Shown piece by piece: positions 47,838 through 58,800 of a stretch of 64,000 bases of DNA. Each line of letters begins with the position of its first letter. Position 1 is the first letter of the stretch. The position numbers and the translations under genes are program-made. The notes under the pieces were generated by a model. The model searched no databases and was not told the DNA's origin. It was given only the letters and a program-made list of their open reading frames with translations. This stretch comes from Silene conica (Eukaryota > Streptophyta > Magnoliopsida > Caryophyllales > Caryophyllaceae). The DNA is taken from positions 73,645,460 to 73,709,459 of the forward strand of contig CM055317.2 in the NCBI GenBank assembly GCA_029255685.2, given 5' to 3'.

Positions 47838-50800
47838 CTAATCATCATCTTCATCATCACCACTTGAACAATTTATTCCTACATCCTTACAAAGAGAATC
47901 TATAATATCTTCATCTTCATCCTCATCCTCATACTCATCCTCATACTCATCCTCATACTCAACCTCGTCCTCGTCCTCGTCCTCATCCTCATGTTGCCTC
48001 ACTGTCACAATTTGAATGTATTCTGGTTCCTCCACAATTTCATCTTCATCTTCTTCTTCTACTTCAATTGGTGACAGTATTGTTTCACCATTAGTAACAT
48101 TTTCTTGAAAGAAAGATTCATCAACGGGGGCATCGACATGTGATCTAGCCTTGGTTTTGAATACCGCTGACCATTGACTTTGATCCCTTTTTATACCTGG
48201 ATAAGGACTATAGTAGACTTGTTCCACTTGATATGCCAACACAAATGGGTCGTACTTTGCAAATTTTCTACTCCGGTTAACATCCACAAGCTTATATTCC
48301 TTATGCACTTGCATGCCTCTTTCGGAGTTATCTAGCCAACTACATTTGAACAAAATGACTTTGTAAGTGCTTTGTGGGCATGTATAAGTCATTTCAACAA
48401 TTTCGTCAAGGGTCCCATAGTAGTCAGCTCCTTCAGTGGAACTCACACAAACTCCATTGTTAATTGTGCACTTTTCCAAATCTTTTCCTTGAATGAAAGC
48501 TCGAAATTTGTAGCCATTGATGGAATAGCGTTTCCATGTTCTGACTCTTCTTGAGGGACCATTTGCTAAGGCAATTAGAACTGGATCTTCTATATTAGTA
48601 ACCTGAGATCTAAACCATCTGGGAAATCTTGTTTCATATTTTTCCCAAACATCATTGCCTACGACACATTCAGGATGTTCTCTCATGATCAAATTTTCAA
48701 ACAACCTATATTCAAATTATGGGAATTATTAATTTTTGAACAACTAATAATTATGAATTCAAGTATAAGAATTTAGATTCACCACTTACACTTCGTTTCG
48801 TTTCAATTCATCAGAATCGCAGTTCGATAAAACGTAGAGGTGTGCACGCTCATATTCGTTGTCCTCTAAAAACCTTTCACGACATTTTCCAGAAGTTGTG
48901 CCATCATGATCTTGAAATATCTCAGGCAAGTTAGATTGTGTCGGCTTTTTTGAACCAACGTCAAGGTCCTTTGCCTTGGTGTCTATATGATCTTCAAAGT
49001 ATAGGGAACAGAAATTTGCTATTTCCTCAATTAAATATGCATTACATATAGACCCTTCAACATGAGCTTTATTTTTGATTTTCTTTTTCAAATGATTCAA
49101 AAACCTACAAACAAATGAATTTAGAATGAAAAATATGATGAAAAATATGTATTATGTAATATAAAGAATTGAATAAGGATGATATTACCTCTCGAAAGGA
49201 TACATCCACCTATATTGCACAGGACCACCCACTTTTACTTCATAGGGCAAATGAATAGGTAGGTGTTCCATTGAGTTGAAAAAAGAAGGTGGAAGGATTT
49301 TCTCTAATTTGCAGATAATCTCCGCAATGTTATTTTCGAGACTTGTAATTTTTTCAATCTGTACTGATGAAGTACACAAATCTCTGAAAAACTGACTAAT
49401 TTCAGTTATGGCATTCCACTCATTCTTTGGAAGAAGATGTCTCAAAGCAACTGGGAGTAATCGCTCCATGAAGACGTGACAATCATGACTTTTCAAACCG
49501 TGTATCTTCAATTCATTCATATCGACACACCTTCTCAAATCTGAAGCATAACCGTCGGGAAACTTCAGTTTGTATACCCATTCACATAGGACCTTCTTTT
49601 GTTCCTTTTTCAAAACGACCGAATCCCCTTTTCTTCTACTCGAACAAAGAAGTAACATGTCTTTCTCTGCATTTGAGTTTAATTTCGTTTTTCCTTTCAC
49701 GTCCATGACGGTGTTAATTATTTGCTCGAAGAAATTTTTCTCAATATGCATGACATCAAGGTTATGTCGAATTAGTAGCGTGCTCCAATAGGGAAGCTCC
49801 CAAAAGATGCTTTGTTTCCACCACCCAATCCGTTTCCCTTTAAGCAAATTCAGATCACGTTCAGATCCATCCACAATTTTCGGTAGATGTTTGACACAAT
49901 CCCATACGTCATTGCCTGTTAACCTCTTCGCAGCAACATCGTGCTCAACTTTCCCTTTTCTAAAATGCACCTTATCGTTACGAAAAACATGATTCCTGTC
50001 TAAAAACTGTCGATGACAATCAAACCAACTCCATTTTTTCCCATGTTGTAGCCAAATTGACTTAGTCTCATTTTTCATACAATATGGACATGCATGCTCA
50101 CCTTGGGTTGTCCAACCAGATAACATGCCATATGCAGGAAAGTCGTTTATCGTCCATAGGAGTGCGGCTCTAAGATCAAAGTTTTGCTTCAGGGAAACGT
50201 CATAGGTTAAGATCCCCGTCTCCCATAATTGCTTCAACTCGTGAATAAGAGGCTGCAAATAGACATCAAGGTTTTTCTTTGGGTTGTGGGGACCGGGAAT
50301 AAGTAATGTTAAGAGCATAAACTGTCTTTTCATACAGAGCCAGGGTGGTAAATTGTATGGAGTAAGTATCACCGGCCAACATGAATATTGCTTCCCAAAT
50401 TGACTAAACGGTGCGAAACCATCAGTGCAAAGTCCAAGACGGACATTCCTAGGCTCAGATGCAAAATCAGGATGCAGCCGGTCAAACTGTTTCCAAGCCT
50501 CTCCGTCACTTGGATGAGACATTGTTCCACTAACACGAGGGTTTTCATAATGCCAACGCATTTCGCCCGCGATGTGCTTTGTGGCATAAAAGCGTTGCAA
50601 CCGTGGTCCTAATGGAAAATAAGTTAAGAACTTTTCGGGAACTCTTTTGCCATTTGCATTTTTCTCTAATTTGTACCTATTCGTACCACATTTTCTACAC
50701 TTATCAAGGTGAGCGTCGTCCATCCAGAAAAGCATACATCCTACCGAGCAGGCATCTATCTTCTGATGGGGAAGTTGAAGAGCTTTAAGAATTTTTTTGG

Positions 50801-51407
50801 TTTCGTAGTAGTTACGCGTCATAAGATTATTTTCAGGAATCATATCTCCGATATATGACGCAAAACCATCTACACATTTTTCAGCTAAGTTGAATTCACA
50901 TTTTAAAGTGATCAACCTTGAAGCCGACTGTAGCAATGTCATACGACTTCCTACATAAAGAGGTTGTTCGGCATGTTTTAGCATTTGGAAGAAAGCTAAT
51001 ACATTAGGATTTGGAGATTCATCGACTACCTCGGCGTTTAGAGCATCTTCCCTAATTTGATCAATGCTATCGCGTAACGCATCTTCCACCATATCTCTAT
51101 AAGGATTGTCGGAGTGCATTGATGATCCTCCCTCTTCCTCAACGGAGAATTTCTCTCCGTGACACACCCAATCGTAGTAGTTATCACAAAACCCTCTCAA
51201 ACCAAGGTGTTTCCGTACATCTTGCTCAACTAAATACTTTGTATTCTTACACTTAGAACATGGACACCTAATTTCTCTATTCCTAACGTATTCGTCTTGT
51301 TGCTTAACATAGTTAATGAATTCATTAACACCAATTACGAAATCCTGCCTTATTTTTTTCCTAGAATCCAACCTTTCATACATCCATTTTCTTTCTAATC
51401 TCTTCAT
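47838..51407 (-). CDS. CACTA transposase (TNP2/TNPD type), complete frame
   Basis: Three exons (49189-51407, 48790-49104, 47838-48705) give 3402 nt and 1133 residues without a stop. I start at the ATG at 51407 (MKRLERKWMYERL); an upstream ATG would add only 12 residues. Domains in order: Transpos_assoc at about 5-85 (RCPCSKCKN, YDWVCHGE); Transposase_21/TNP2 from about 215 (KIDACSVGCMLFW, DKCRKCGTNRYK, then RHNLDVMHIEKNFFEQIINT); the DUF4218-type part near 670 (FFRDLCTSSVQ, LPPSFFNSMEHLPIHLPYE); DUF4216 near 910-1000 (YYGTLDEIVEMTY, YKVILFKCSW); and an Asp/Glu-rich tail from about 1055. The junctions PFER|FLNHLKKK and NEV|LFENL are supported by protein continuity. The product would cut at the CACTA ends in the nucleus. 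The acidic tail of alternating DE runs is length-variable and may be low complexity only. Confidence 0.92.
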
Positions 51408-51584
51408 AGTAAATCTACATATTTTAACAAACAATAACAACAACTAATTAACAACAACAATTAAATAAAAACTACATATATATATATATAACAACAACTA
51501 ACAACAAAAACTAGTTAACAACTTATTAACAACAATAACAATTAATTAACAAGAACAATTAAATAACAACTACATATATAACAA

Positions 51585-51602
51585 CAACTAACAACAACAA
51601 CT

Positions 51603-51633
<31 letters not shown>

Positions 51634-51713
51634 CCAACACCAACAACAACACCAACACCAACAACAACACCAACACCAACACCAACACCAACACCAACAC
51701 CAACACCAACCTG
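51585..51713. repeat. CAA/CACCAA microsatellite
   Basis: (CAACAA)n passes into (CACCAA)n within the presumed promoter or leader of the CACTA transposase. The Val-Gly frame on the minus strand is a by-product. Confidence 0.92.
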
Positions 51714-51772
51714 CAAAAAAGAACAATTTACATATATTGGTCTGGGGTCCTTATCTCTCCAGCCTAAACCCA

Positions 51773-51983
51773 TCTTTGAATCTTTCATACCATTAGTAAA
51801 CACTCTTATATTTTCTTAATTGTAATGAGACAAAAATTGGGCAGCACTTCCCTATTGTTCTCCAAATACATTATATAGAATGTATTTGGAGAACAATAAG
51901 GAAGTGTTGCCCAATTTTTGTTTCATTACAATCAAGAAAATATAAGAATGTTTACTACCTAAATGGCATGAAAGATTCAAAGA
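51773..51983. repeat. Long inverted repeat, arms of about 100 bp
   Basis: From 51773 (TCTTTGAATCTTTCAT) to 51983, the left arm is repeated in reverse complement, with a few mismatches and short indels. The centre is ATACATTATATAGAATGTAT near 51880. It lies 370 bp upstream of the transposase ATG, so a leader transcript could fold into a long hairpin. Confidence 0.93.
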
Positions 51984-52269
51984 CAGTCCCAAAACGGGGA
52001 CTATTCAACAATTACACCTAATGTGTAATTATTGAACGGGTACTATTCAAGAATATTCTAAACAAATCAACAACACTAACAATCAACAACAATGCAAATT
52101 TTATATCAAAAAACAAACCTCCTAAACATCTTAACAACATTATGCGACGGATTTGGGACGAAATTAGCTACTAACCTAATATTACTAACCACCTAACAAT
52201 ACTAACTAAACTAATCAAATAACAATTAAACTAAACTAACTATTCCTAATAACAATAAAAAAACAATAG

Positions 52270-53087
52270 TACGGAATTTGCGACGGAATTTTGCGACGGA
52301 TTAAACAAAAAAAATTAAGACGGTATATTAATAAAATTAGTATACATACATAAGAAAGAAAGAAGTGGCGGTGAGGTGGCAGGTGGAGGAGGAAGGAGGG
52401 GCGGCTGGCCGGAGGGGCGGCTGGCCGGAGGAAGGAGGGCGGCGAGGAGGAAGGAGGGGCGGAGGAGGAAGGAAAAGGAAGGAAGGAGAAGGAGAAGGAG
52501 AGGAAGAAGGAGGGGCGGTTGGGAGGCTCCGGCGACGGCGGCTCCGGCGGGGGAGGTAGGGTAGGGTGGTTGGGGGGGTGGTGTGGTGACGAATCGCCGA
52601 TAGATCGCCTTAGGGTTTGCGTTTTTTTTTAATTTTGAAATCGATTTGGGGAAAAGAAAGAGACCCGCGGGGTCTGTCTAAAAAAGATTTGCGACGGAAA
52701 TTTGCGACGGAATTTCCGTCGCAAATCTGGTCAAGGTCAAATCTTGACCAGATTTGCGACGGAATTTCCGTCGCAAATGTTGACTCCTGCGACGGAAATT
52801 CCGTCGCAAATCTGGTCAACATTTGACCTTGACCTACTTTTGGGCAAGTCTGGTCAATAAGTTTGCGACGGAATTTCCGTCGCAAAAGTCAATATTTGCG
52901 ACGGATTTTCCGTCGCAAACCTTCCCGCCATTTGACTTTCATTTCGCGGGTCTGGGAAATTCAGGTCCGTCGCAAATTCCGTCGCAAACAAAAAATCCGT
53001 CGCGAAATCCGTCGCAAAACTAATTTTGCGACGGATTTCCTGTCCGTCGCAAAAAATCCGTCGCAATGGCAGTATTTTTTTGTAGTG
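52270..53087. repeat. CACTA right subterminal array with a G/A-rich segment
   Basis: 52685-53070 has about fifteen TTTGCGACGGA/TCCGTCGCAAA words and GGTCAAGGTCAA/TTGACC spacers, mirroring the left arm. 52360-52560 is a G-rich purine tract (GGAGGAAGGAGGGGCGG). Peptides from this tract are artefacts. Confidence 0.9.
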
Positions 53088-53159
53088 ATATTTATATTTA
53101 TTTATATTAACAAAATTTAAAATAACATACCCGTGCATTTTGCACGGGTATAAAACTAG

Positions 53160-53266
53160 TTTAATTTAATAGTCAAACCTGCTGGTTACTCCCAAAATTT
53201 AGTAACCGTAATTGTTAATGTTATCTGCTATTATGAATATGTTTCTGCACTTTGTCATACATAGCC
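53160..53266. mobile_element. Right fragment of PIF/Harbinger-type MITE, split copy B
   Basis: TTTAATTTAATAGTCAAACC, then GTTATCTGCTATTATGAATA and a worn TTTGTCATACATAGCC end, continue the fragment that stops at 42355. Confidence 0.82.
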
Positions 53267-53759
53267 AAATTTAAGATGAATTCTTTTTGAAAAAACCTTG
53301 AATTTACATTTAAGAGGACAAAATTCTTTATTAATACAAGTATAATTCATCGTCAAGCTATCCGATATTTGCATAAGTATGAATTCGTTAAACATGACAA
53401 TCATGAACGTATAATATTAAAATTATTACGGAATACTCCCCCTCTCCCGTTATTCAGGGCCGGCGCTATGTGGTGATAGAGTTGGCAATTGACAAGGATC
53501 CAAGTCTAGAAGGGGTCCATTATTTAAAATTAGAAGTGTATTATTTTTAAAATAAAATTTATTACATATAAATGGTAGGTAGTCTAGTGGTATTATCACT
53601 TACCAAATGTCAAGAGATCATGTATTCTATCCAGCTTGTTTTTTTCAATTATAATATTTTATTTTTAGAATACCCACCCATTTCTATATTTTTTTTGACT
53701 ATACTATGTTGATAGACTCATCCATTTAATGTTTTCTCCAAAATCAATTTTTCTACTAA
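53267..53759. other. Spacer, no gene recognised
   Basis: AT-rich. 53700-53759 is repeated at 54158-54220 on the far side of the MITE. Confidence 0.5.
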
Positions 53760-54114
53760 GGCCCTGTTTGGCAAACGGCATAAGCAGATTCATAATATAG
53801 CAGATAACGTTAGCATAAGACGATTAGTAGATTTTAATAGCAGGTTTGACTATTAGATTAAATTAGCAGATTAAAAAAGGGTGTTTGGTAAATAGCAGAT
53901 TACATGATTATTAGAACGCTTTCATGTATAAATTGAATATGCTAATACAATATGCTGCTATTAGCAGCATATTCAAAAATAGTAGATTCCGACCAATATG
54001 CTATCAGAATATGTTGTTTACCAAACACATGGGAATATTAGGTTGATTGGTCAACCTAGTAGTCATGTCAGAATTTACTAATTTCTTTCAATATGCTGTT
54101 TACCAAACAATGCC
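53760..54114. mobile_element. PIF/Harbinger (Tourist-like) MITE, best copy of the family
   Basis: Ends GGCCCTGTTTGGCAAACGGC and, as reverse complement, GGCATTGTTTGGTAAACAGC. TAA lies on both sides (53757-53759, 54115-54117), the 3-bp duplication of PIF/Harbinger. A nearby tandem copy of the flank (TTCTACTAAATTTCTTAAG near 54209) shows the unoccupied site. 355 bp, no frame. Confidence 0.9.
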
Positions 54115-54490
54115 TAAATTTCTTAAGATTTTTCAATAATCAACATCACTTTTTTAATATACTATGTTGATAGACTCATCCATTTAATGTTTTTAGAAAA
54201 TCATTTTTTCTACTAAATTTCTTAAGATTTTTCAATAATCAACACCATCTAGTTCAAAAGGTTTTCTCCATCCATTATTTCATTTATTAAATTATATACT
54301 ACGTATAAGATAAGATAATTACACATGAATTATTTGAAACGAATATTTAAAAGTTAGGGCCCAATTTAGGAGCAGCACTGGCATTATTTGTACGTTCAAG
54401 GGTTCATATCAGTAGGCGGAATTGGATACGTACGAGTACCTTAAGTTAAATTGCTGCACATAACTTGTGAAGTTGTGATACTTGAGAAAT

Positions 54491-54635
54491 CACAAATTCT
54501 CATTTGTGACGGCAATATTTCGTCACAAGCTTGTGATCTCTCATAAGCGACAAGTAGGTGAGCAAGTGGAAAAGCAAATGAGTGTGGATTTACGAGACAT
54601 CACAAGTCTGTGACCGTCACAACTAAGATGGTACG
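54491..54635. mobile_element. MULE-type MITE with 9-bp target duplication
   Basis: TTGAGAAAT flanks it at 54482-54490 and 54636-54644. The left end is CACAAATTCTCATTTGTGAC. GACGG...CCGTCAC words are inside. 145 bp. Confidence 0.87.
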
Positions 54636-54929
54636 TTGAGAAATTGACACTGATTTGTACGTAATTAATTCTACAAGGTGATTTGTTCCGTGTACTGTTA
54701 TAAATTAATATACTTTATTAAATTGACCAAGAAAAGAAAACGGCAGCAAAAATAAATTTAATCGTTGGATCAGTAAAAAATACTGTTCACAGCTAAAAAG
54801 TGACTTTGGAATGAAAATGTGGCAGCAGATTTGTACTGCTTAAACTCACATGCATCCTGTCATTCTTAGTAAAAGTATCTAGCAATCTAACATGCAAGGT
54901 ATGGAAGCTATAATGATATCACTCTTTCT

Positions 54930-55430
54930 TAGACCTAACAAACGGATCTATCAGATCAGGTTCGGGGTGGGTATTGAATTTGCCGCCTTTTGGTTTGAAT
55001 CGGGTTCTTTTAGATTCAAGTCAGTTTGAAGTCAACTATGAAAAATAGTGAAGATTCTAACTCAATCTGCTCCATATATCTAGCCTACGATAGATTTAGG
55101 TCCCGCTGGTTGTGCCTGTATGTGGGTCGAGCTAGGTTACTCTGGCCTGATACCAACCCACATGTCTAGGGTCTACCGGAGGAAGATGAACCGAACTGGG
55201 CGACTCCGTTTTACCTCAACTTTGGCCTAGGACGATCCCGTAATGGGCCGTTAGAACTGACTCAACCAGCCTAGCTATTGTTTTGTTTATCAAGGGCCAA
55301 GTGGGTCGGGTCTCAAAATTAAAGCTTAGTCTCGACACAAGCGGTAAGACGGGCCAGGAATGGCTGGGGAGTAGGCTGGCTAAAAATCAGCCCAAGGAGA
55401 GTGTCGAGCGGGGTGAGGAGACGCCTTTAT
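54930..55430. repeat. GGGTT/GACCC-rich repeat, possibly hAT-related
   Basis: Words such as GGGTCGGGT, GGGCCAAGTGGG and GACCTAAC recur. The right edge (reverse complement TTAGAGGTGTACAAAT) looks like a hAT end, but no target duplication was found. Confidence 0.4.
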
Positions 55431-55640
55431 TTGTACACCTCTAATTTTAACCAAAATTTACGTTTAAAAAGTATATATAATTTATATTTTTTAATCACAT
55501 TAGTTATCTAGATATTTCACACATGCGTAAAATCTGAATATTTAAAATTATAGAGGTTGTAATGTCCTCATTAGTTATTACTGAATATACTCCCGATAAT
55601 GGTTACGGCATGAACAAATTTATTTGGGGATGGTTTATTC

Positions 55641-55823
55641 TATAGGAAATAATATTGGTAAAAGATTGATTAACATTGATAGATGCAAAAGCCTTAAATA
55701 CAAAAGAGGTATGCAGAGACTAGGAAACTAAGAGCTACAAACAAGGAAAGAGAATAATATAAACAAGGATACTAGTATAACAAGGAAACTAATATATACT
55801 AGGATATAGAATTATCTTTAATA
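55641..55823 (-). repeat. 3' LTR of the copia element
   Basis: 183 bp. It differs from the other LTR (MITE removed) at a handful of bases plus a short ACGGAG-type indel, so insertion was not ancient. Confidence 0.9.
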
Positions 55824-58800
55824 TGCTCCCGCAAGTCGGACATTTCAACGGAAAGACCGATCTTGGATAGAATAGGACTTAAACGTGCACGAGCTAGGGG
55901 ATTTGTGAGCGCGTCTGCTAATTGATCGTCAGCGGAAATGTGTTGGACGCGTAGGAATCCTTTCGTGACTTGTTCGCGAACAAAATGGAAAGCGATGGCT
56001 ACATGTTTCATTCGTGAATGAAAAACCGGATTAGTGGAGTATTGAGTTGCCCCAAGATTGTCACAATAAATTACCGGAGGTGAGGTGATGCGTAATTGTA
56101 GTTCTGATAGTAATGACCGAACCCACATAACTTCTGATGTAGTATCGGCTACGGCTCGAAACTCCGCTTCAGGTGTGGAGCGAGCGAGAGTCCGTTGTTT
56201 GCGTGAAGACCATGAGATAGGATTACGACCCAAGTACACAATATAACCAGTAGTAGACACGTAATCATCAGTATCCCGTGCCCAATTCGCATCACAGAAT
56301 GCGTGTAGCGAGAGAGGAGTATCTCGACACAATTGTATGCCAACATGTAAGGATCCCTTTAGATATCGTAATGGCCGTTTGAGAACAAGCCAGTGTGCAT
56401 CACGGGGTGAATGAAGAAACTGTGCTAACCTGTTAACGCAATAAGCAATATCGGGACGGGTGAGGGAAAGGTATTGGAGACTGCCGACTAGGGCACGATA
56501 CTCGGTAGGGTTTGGTAGTGGCTGGCCGGTTTGTAGGTTAAGTGGGGGGTACGGGCTCATGGGTGTGGTGGTGGGTTTGCAGTCGTTCATGTTGACACGG
56601 GTAAGGATATAATGGATGTATTTGGTTTGGGTGAGGCGGAGACCAGTGGTGTTGGGGGTGACTTCAATACCGAGAAAATATGACGGAAAACCAAGGTCCT
56701 TCAAAGAGAAACGAGTCGCAAAGGAATTAAAAAAATGGGTAAGGGAGGGAGTGGAGGGACCAACGACAATAATGTCGTCGACATAAACAAGAAGGTAGAT
56801 TTGTGTAGAATTTTTATTGAATAGAAAAAGGGAGGAGTCGGAGAGAGATTGAGTGAAGCCATAAGAAAGAAGGTAGTTAGTTAATTCATTGTACCAAGCT
56901 CGAGGAGCTTGTTTTAGACCATAAATAGCCTTGGTAAGTTTGCAAATGTGAGACGGATATTTAGAATTTTGAAAACCAGGGGGCTGGGACATGTAGACAG
57001 TTTCAGTTAACGTACCTTGGAGAAACGCATTGTTGACGTCGAGTTGCCTGAGGGACCAGCCACGAGCAAGTGCTAGAGACAAGATAAGACGGACCGTTAC
57101 TGGTTTGACAACGGGACTGAAGGTTTCGTTAAAATCAATACCGGGACGTTGATGAAAACCTTTAGCTACAAGACGGGCTTTGTATTTGTTTATTGTGTTG
57201 TCAGGATTGTATTTAATACGGAAGACCCATTTGCAACCGCTAACATTGAGAGAGGGATCGGGAGGAATAAGAGACCATGTGTTATTTTTGAGAAGGGCAT
57301 TATATCCGTCCTCCATGGCAAGGCGCCACTTCGGATGAGTAAGAGCATCCTTAAGAGTGACCGGAGAGGCCGAGAGAGAAGAGAGGTGGGCTGTTTTAGC
57401 ATATTTTGGATTGGGGCGACGGATGTTATTTTGTAGGCGAGTAGTGGCACGGGATGGTGGGGGAGGGGGAGGAGGAGGAGATGGGGAAGGGGAGATAACA
57501 GGGGGTGTGTCAGGGGTGGGGGGAGGCGACACGGGTTCAGGCGACGCGGGTTCAGGAAGGGGAGGGAACTCGGTATCGGTAAGGGGAGTGGCTGGGACCG
57601 TGGTGCCCAAGTCACGGCTGGTAGGATCAGTAGGGGGCAGGGGAGTCATGGAGCAGTGGAATATTCAGGGTACACCAAGTATCAGGGTTGGGGGCGGGAA
57701 TAGTGATAAGAGAGGATTATAGGTGGGGGAATGGGAATTGATTTTCAACAAACTGAACGTGACGCGAGGTGTAGAGGCGATGGGTATGCACATCAAGACA
57801 ATGGTAGGCACTTTGAGTCGATGAGTAACCAACAAAAATACATGGAATGGATTTGGGGTAAAGTTTGTGCTTAGTGTAGGGACGTAACCATGGGTAACAA
57901 AGACAACCAAAATTGCGAAGTTTGTTGTAGTTAGGAGGGGTCCCAAATAGTTTTGTATAGGGGGCAATGTTTTGGAGTACGGGGGTGGGCATACAATTGA
58001 TTAGGTAAACAACGGTAACAAAGGCATATGACCAATAGGTAGGGGGAAGCGAGGCGTGGGTAAGGAGGGACAAACCTGTCTCGACAATGTGACGATGTCG
58101 CCGTTCGGCAAGTCCGTTGTGTTCAGGGGTATGTGGCGGGGAAGTGAGGTGGGTGATACCGTCTAAGGTGATGGTGGGTGTTAATTTTATGAATTCCCCA
58201 CCATTGTCGGAGAAGAGTTGTTTGATTGGTCTATTGAAGTATTTTTCGACAAGGGCTCTAAACCGACTAAAAACATTGGCAGTGTCCGATTTGTGTTTGA
58301 GCGGGTATATCCAAGTATATCGAGTAAAATGGTCAACAAACACAACATAATATTTATAATTGTCAATGGAGTGTAAGGGAGAGGTCCAAACATCAGAAAA
58401 GATTAATTCAAGAGGATTATGAGACTGAAGAGATGAAGCAGAAAACTTGAGTTTATGACTTTTATTAGTAGCGCAAGAATTACAGTGAGTATCTGAATTA
58501 TTGCGAAAATTAAAACCACACAAGCTAGTAATAGAACTTAAGACTGAGGGGGATGGGTGACCAAGTTTATGATGCCAAGAGGCATAGGAGTGACCGTGAG
58601 TGAGGAGTGCCGTAGGGGTAGAGGAGCACCACTCATAGAGGCCCGCATTAAGATGTCCCTTAAGTAGCACTTTGCCCGTGAACCGGTCCTGCAAGATATA
58701 CGAGATGGAGGAAAAATTAGCAATAGCGTTATTGTCGGTACAAAATTTTGAGATGGAGATAATATTTTTAGAAATAGAAGGTGTGTGTAAAACATTTAGA

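Larger units (their letters stand above)
45363..53087 (-). mobile_element. CACTA (En/Spm) transposon, 7.7 kb, structurally complete
   Basis: Begins CACTACAAAA and ends TTTTTTTGTAGTG, with ATA duplicated at 45360-45362 and 53088-53090. Both ends carry dense arrays of TTTGCGACGGA and its complement. Inside, on the minus strand, are a TNP2-type transposase gene and a Transposase_24-type accessory gene, the usual two-gene layout. A long inverted repeat and a CAA/CCAACA microsatellite lie upstream of the transposase. Confidence 0.96.
43370..53159 (+). mobile_element. Second Helitron, abutting the first and holding the CACTA element
   Basis: 5' end TCTAATTTATTAAAGCAACG at 43370. 3' hairpin CCCGTGCA/TGCACGGG at 53130-53148, then TATAAAA and CTAG at 53156-53159, with T next. 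Without the CACTA insertion and its 3-bp duplication it is about 2.06 kb. The outer flanks join into an unbroken MITE sequence, which fixes both outer ends. Weak hairpins near 44645 and 44683-44697 may be older Helitron ends. Confidence 0.82.

Noticed and set aside
51588..51803. Val-Gly repeat open frame on the minus strand
   Set aside because: Translation of the CAA/CACCAA microsatellite; no start context or family.
54930..55430. A hAT MITE with defined ends
   Set aside because: Interior words and one end fit, but no 8-bp duplication could be found, so it is listed only as a repeat.
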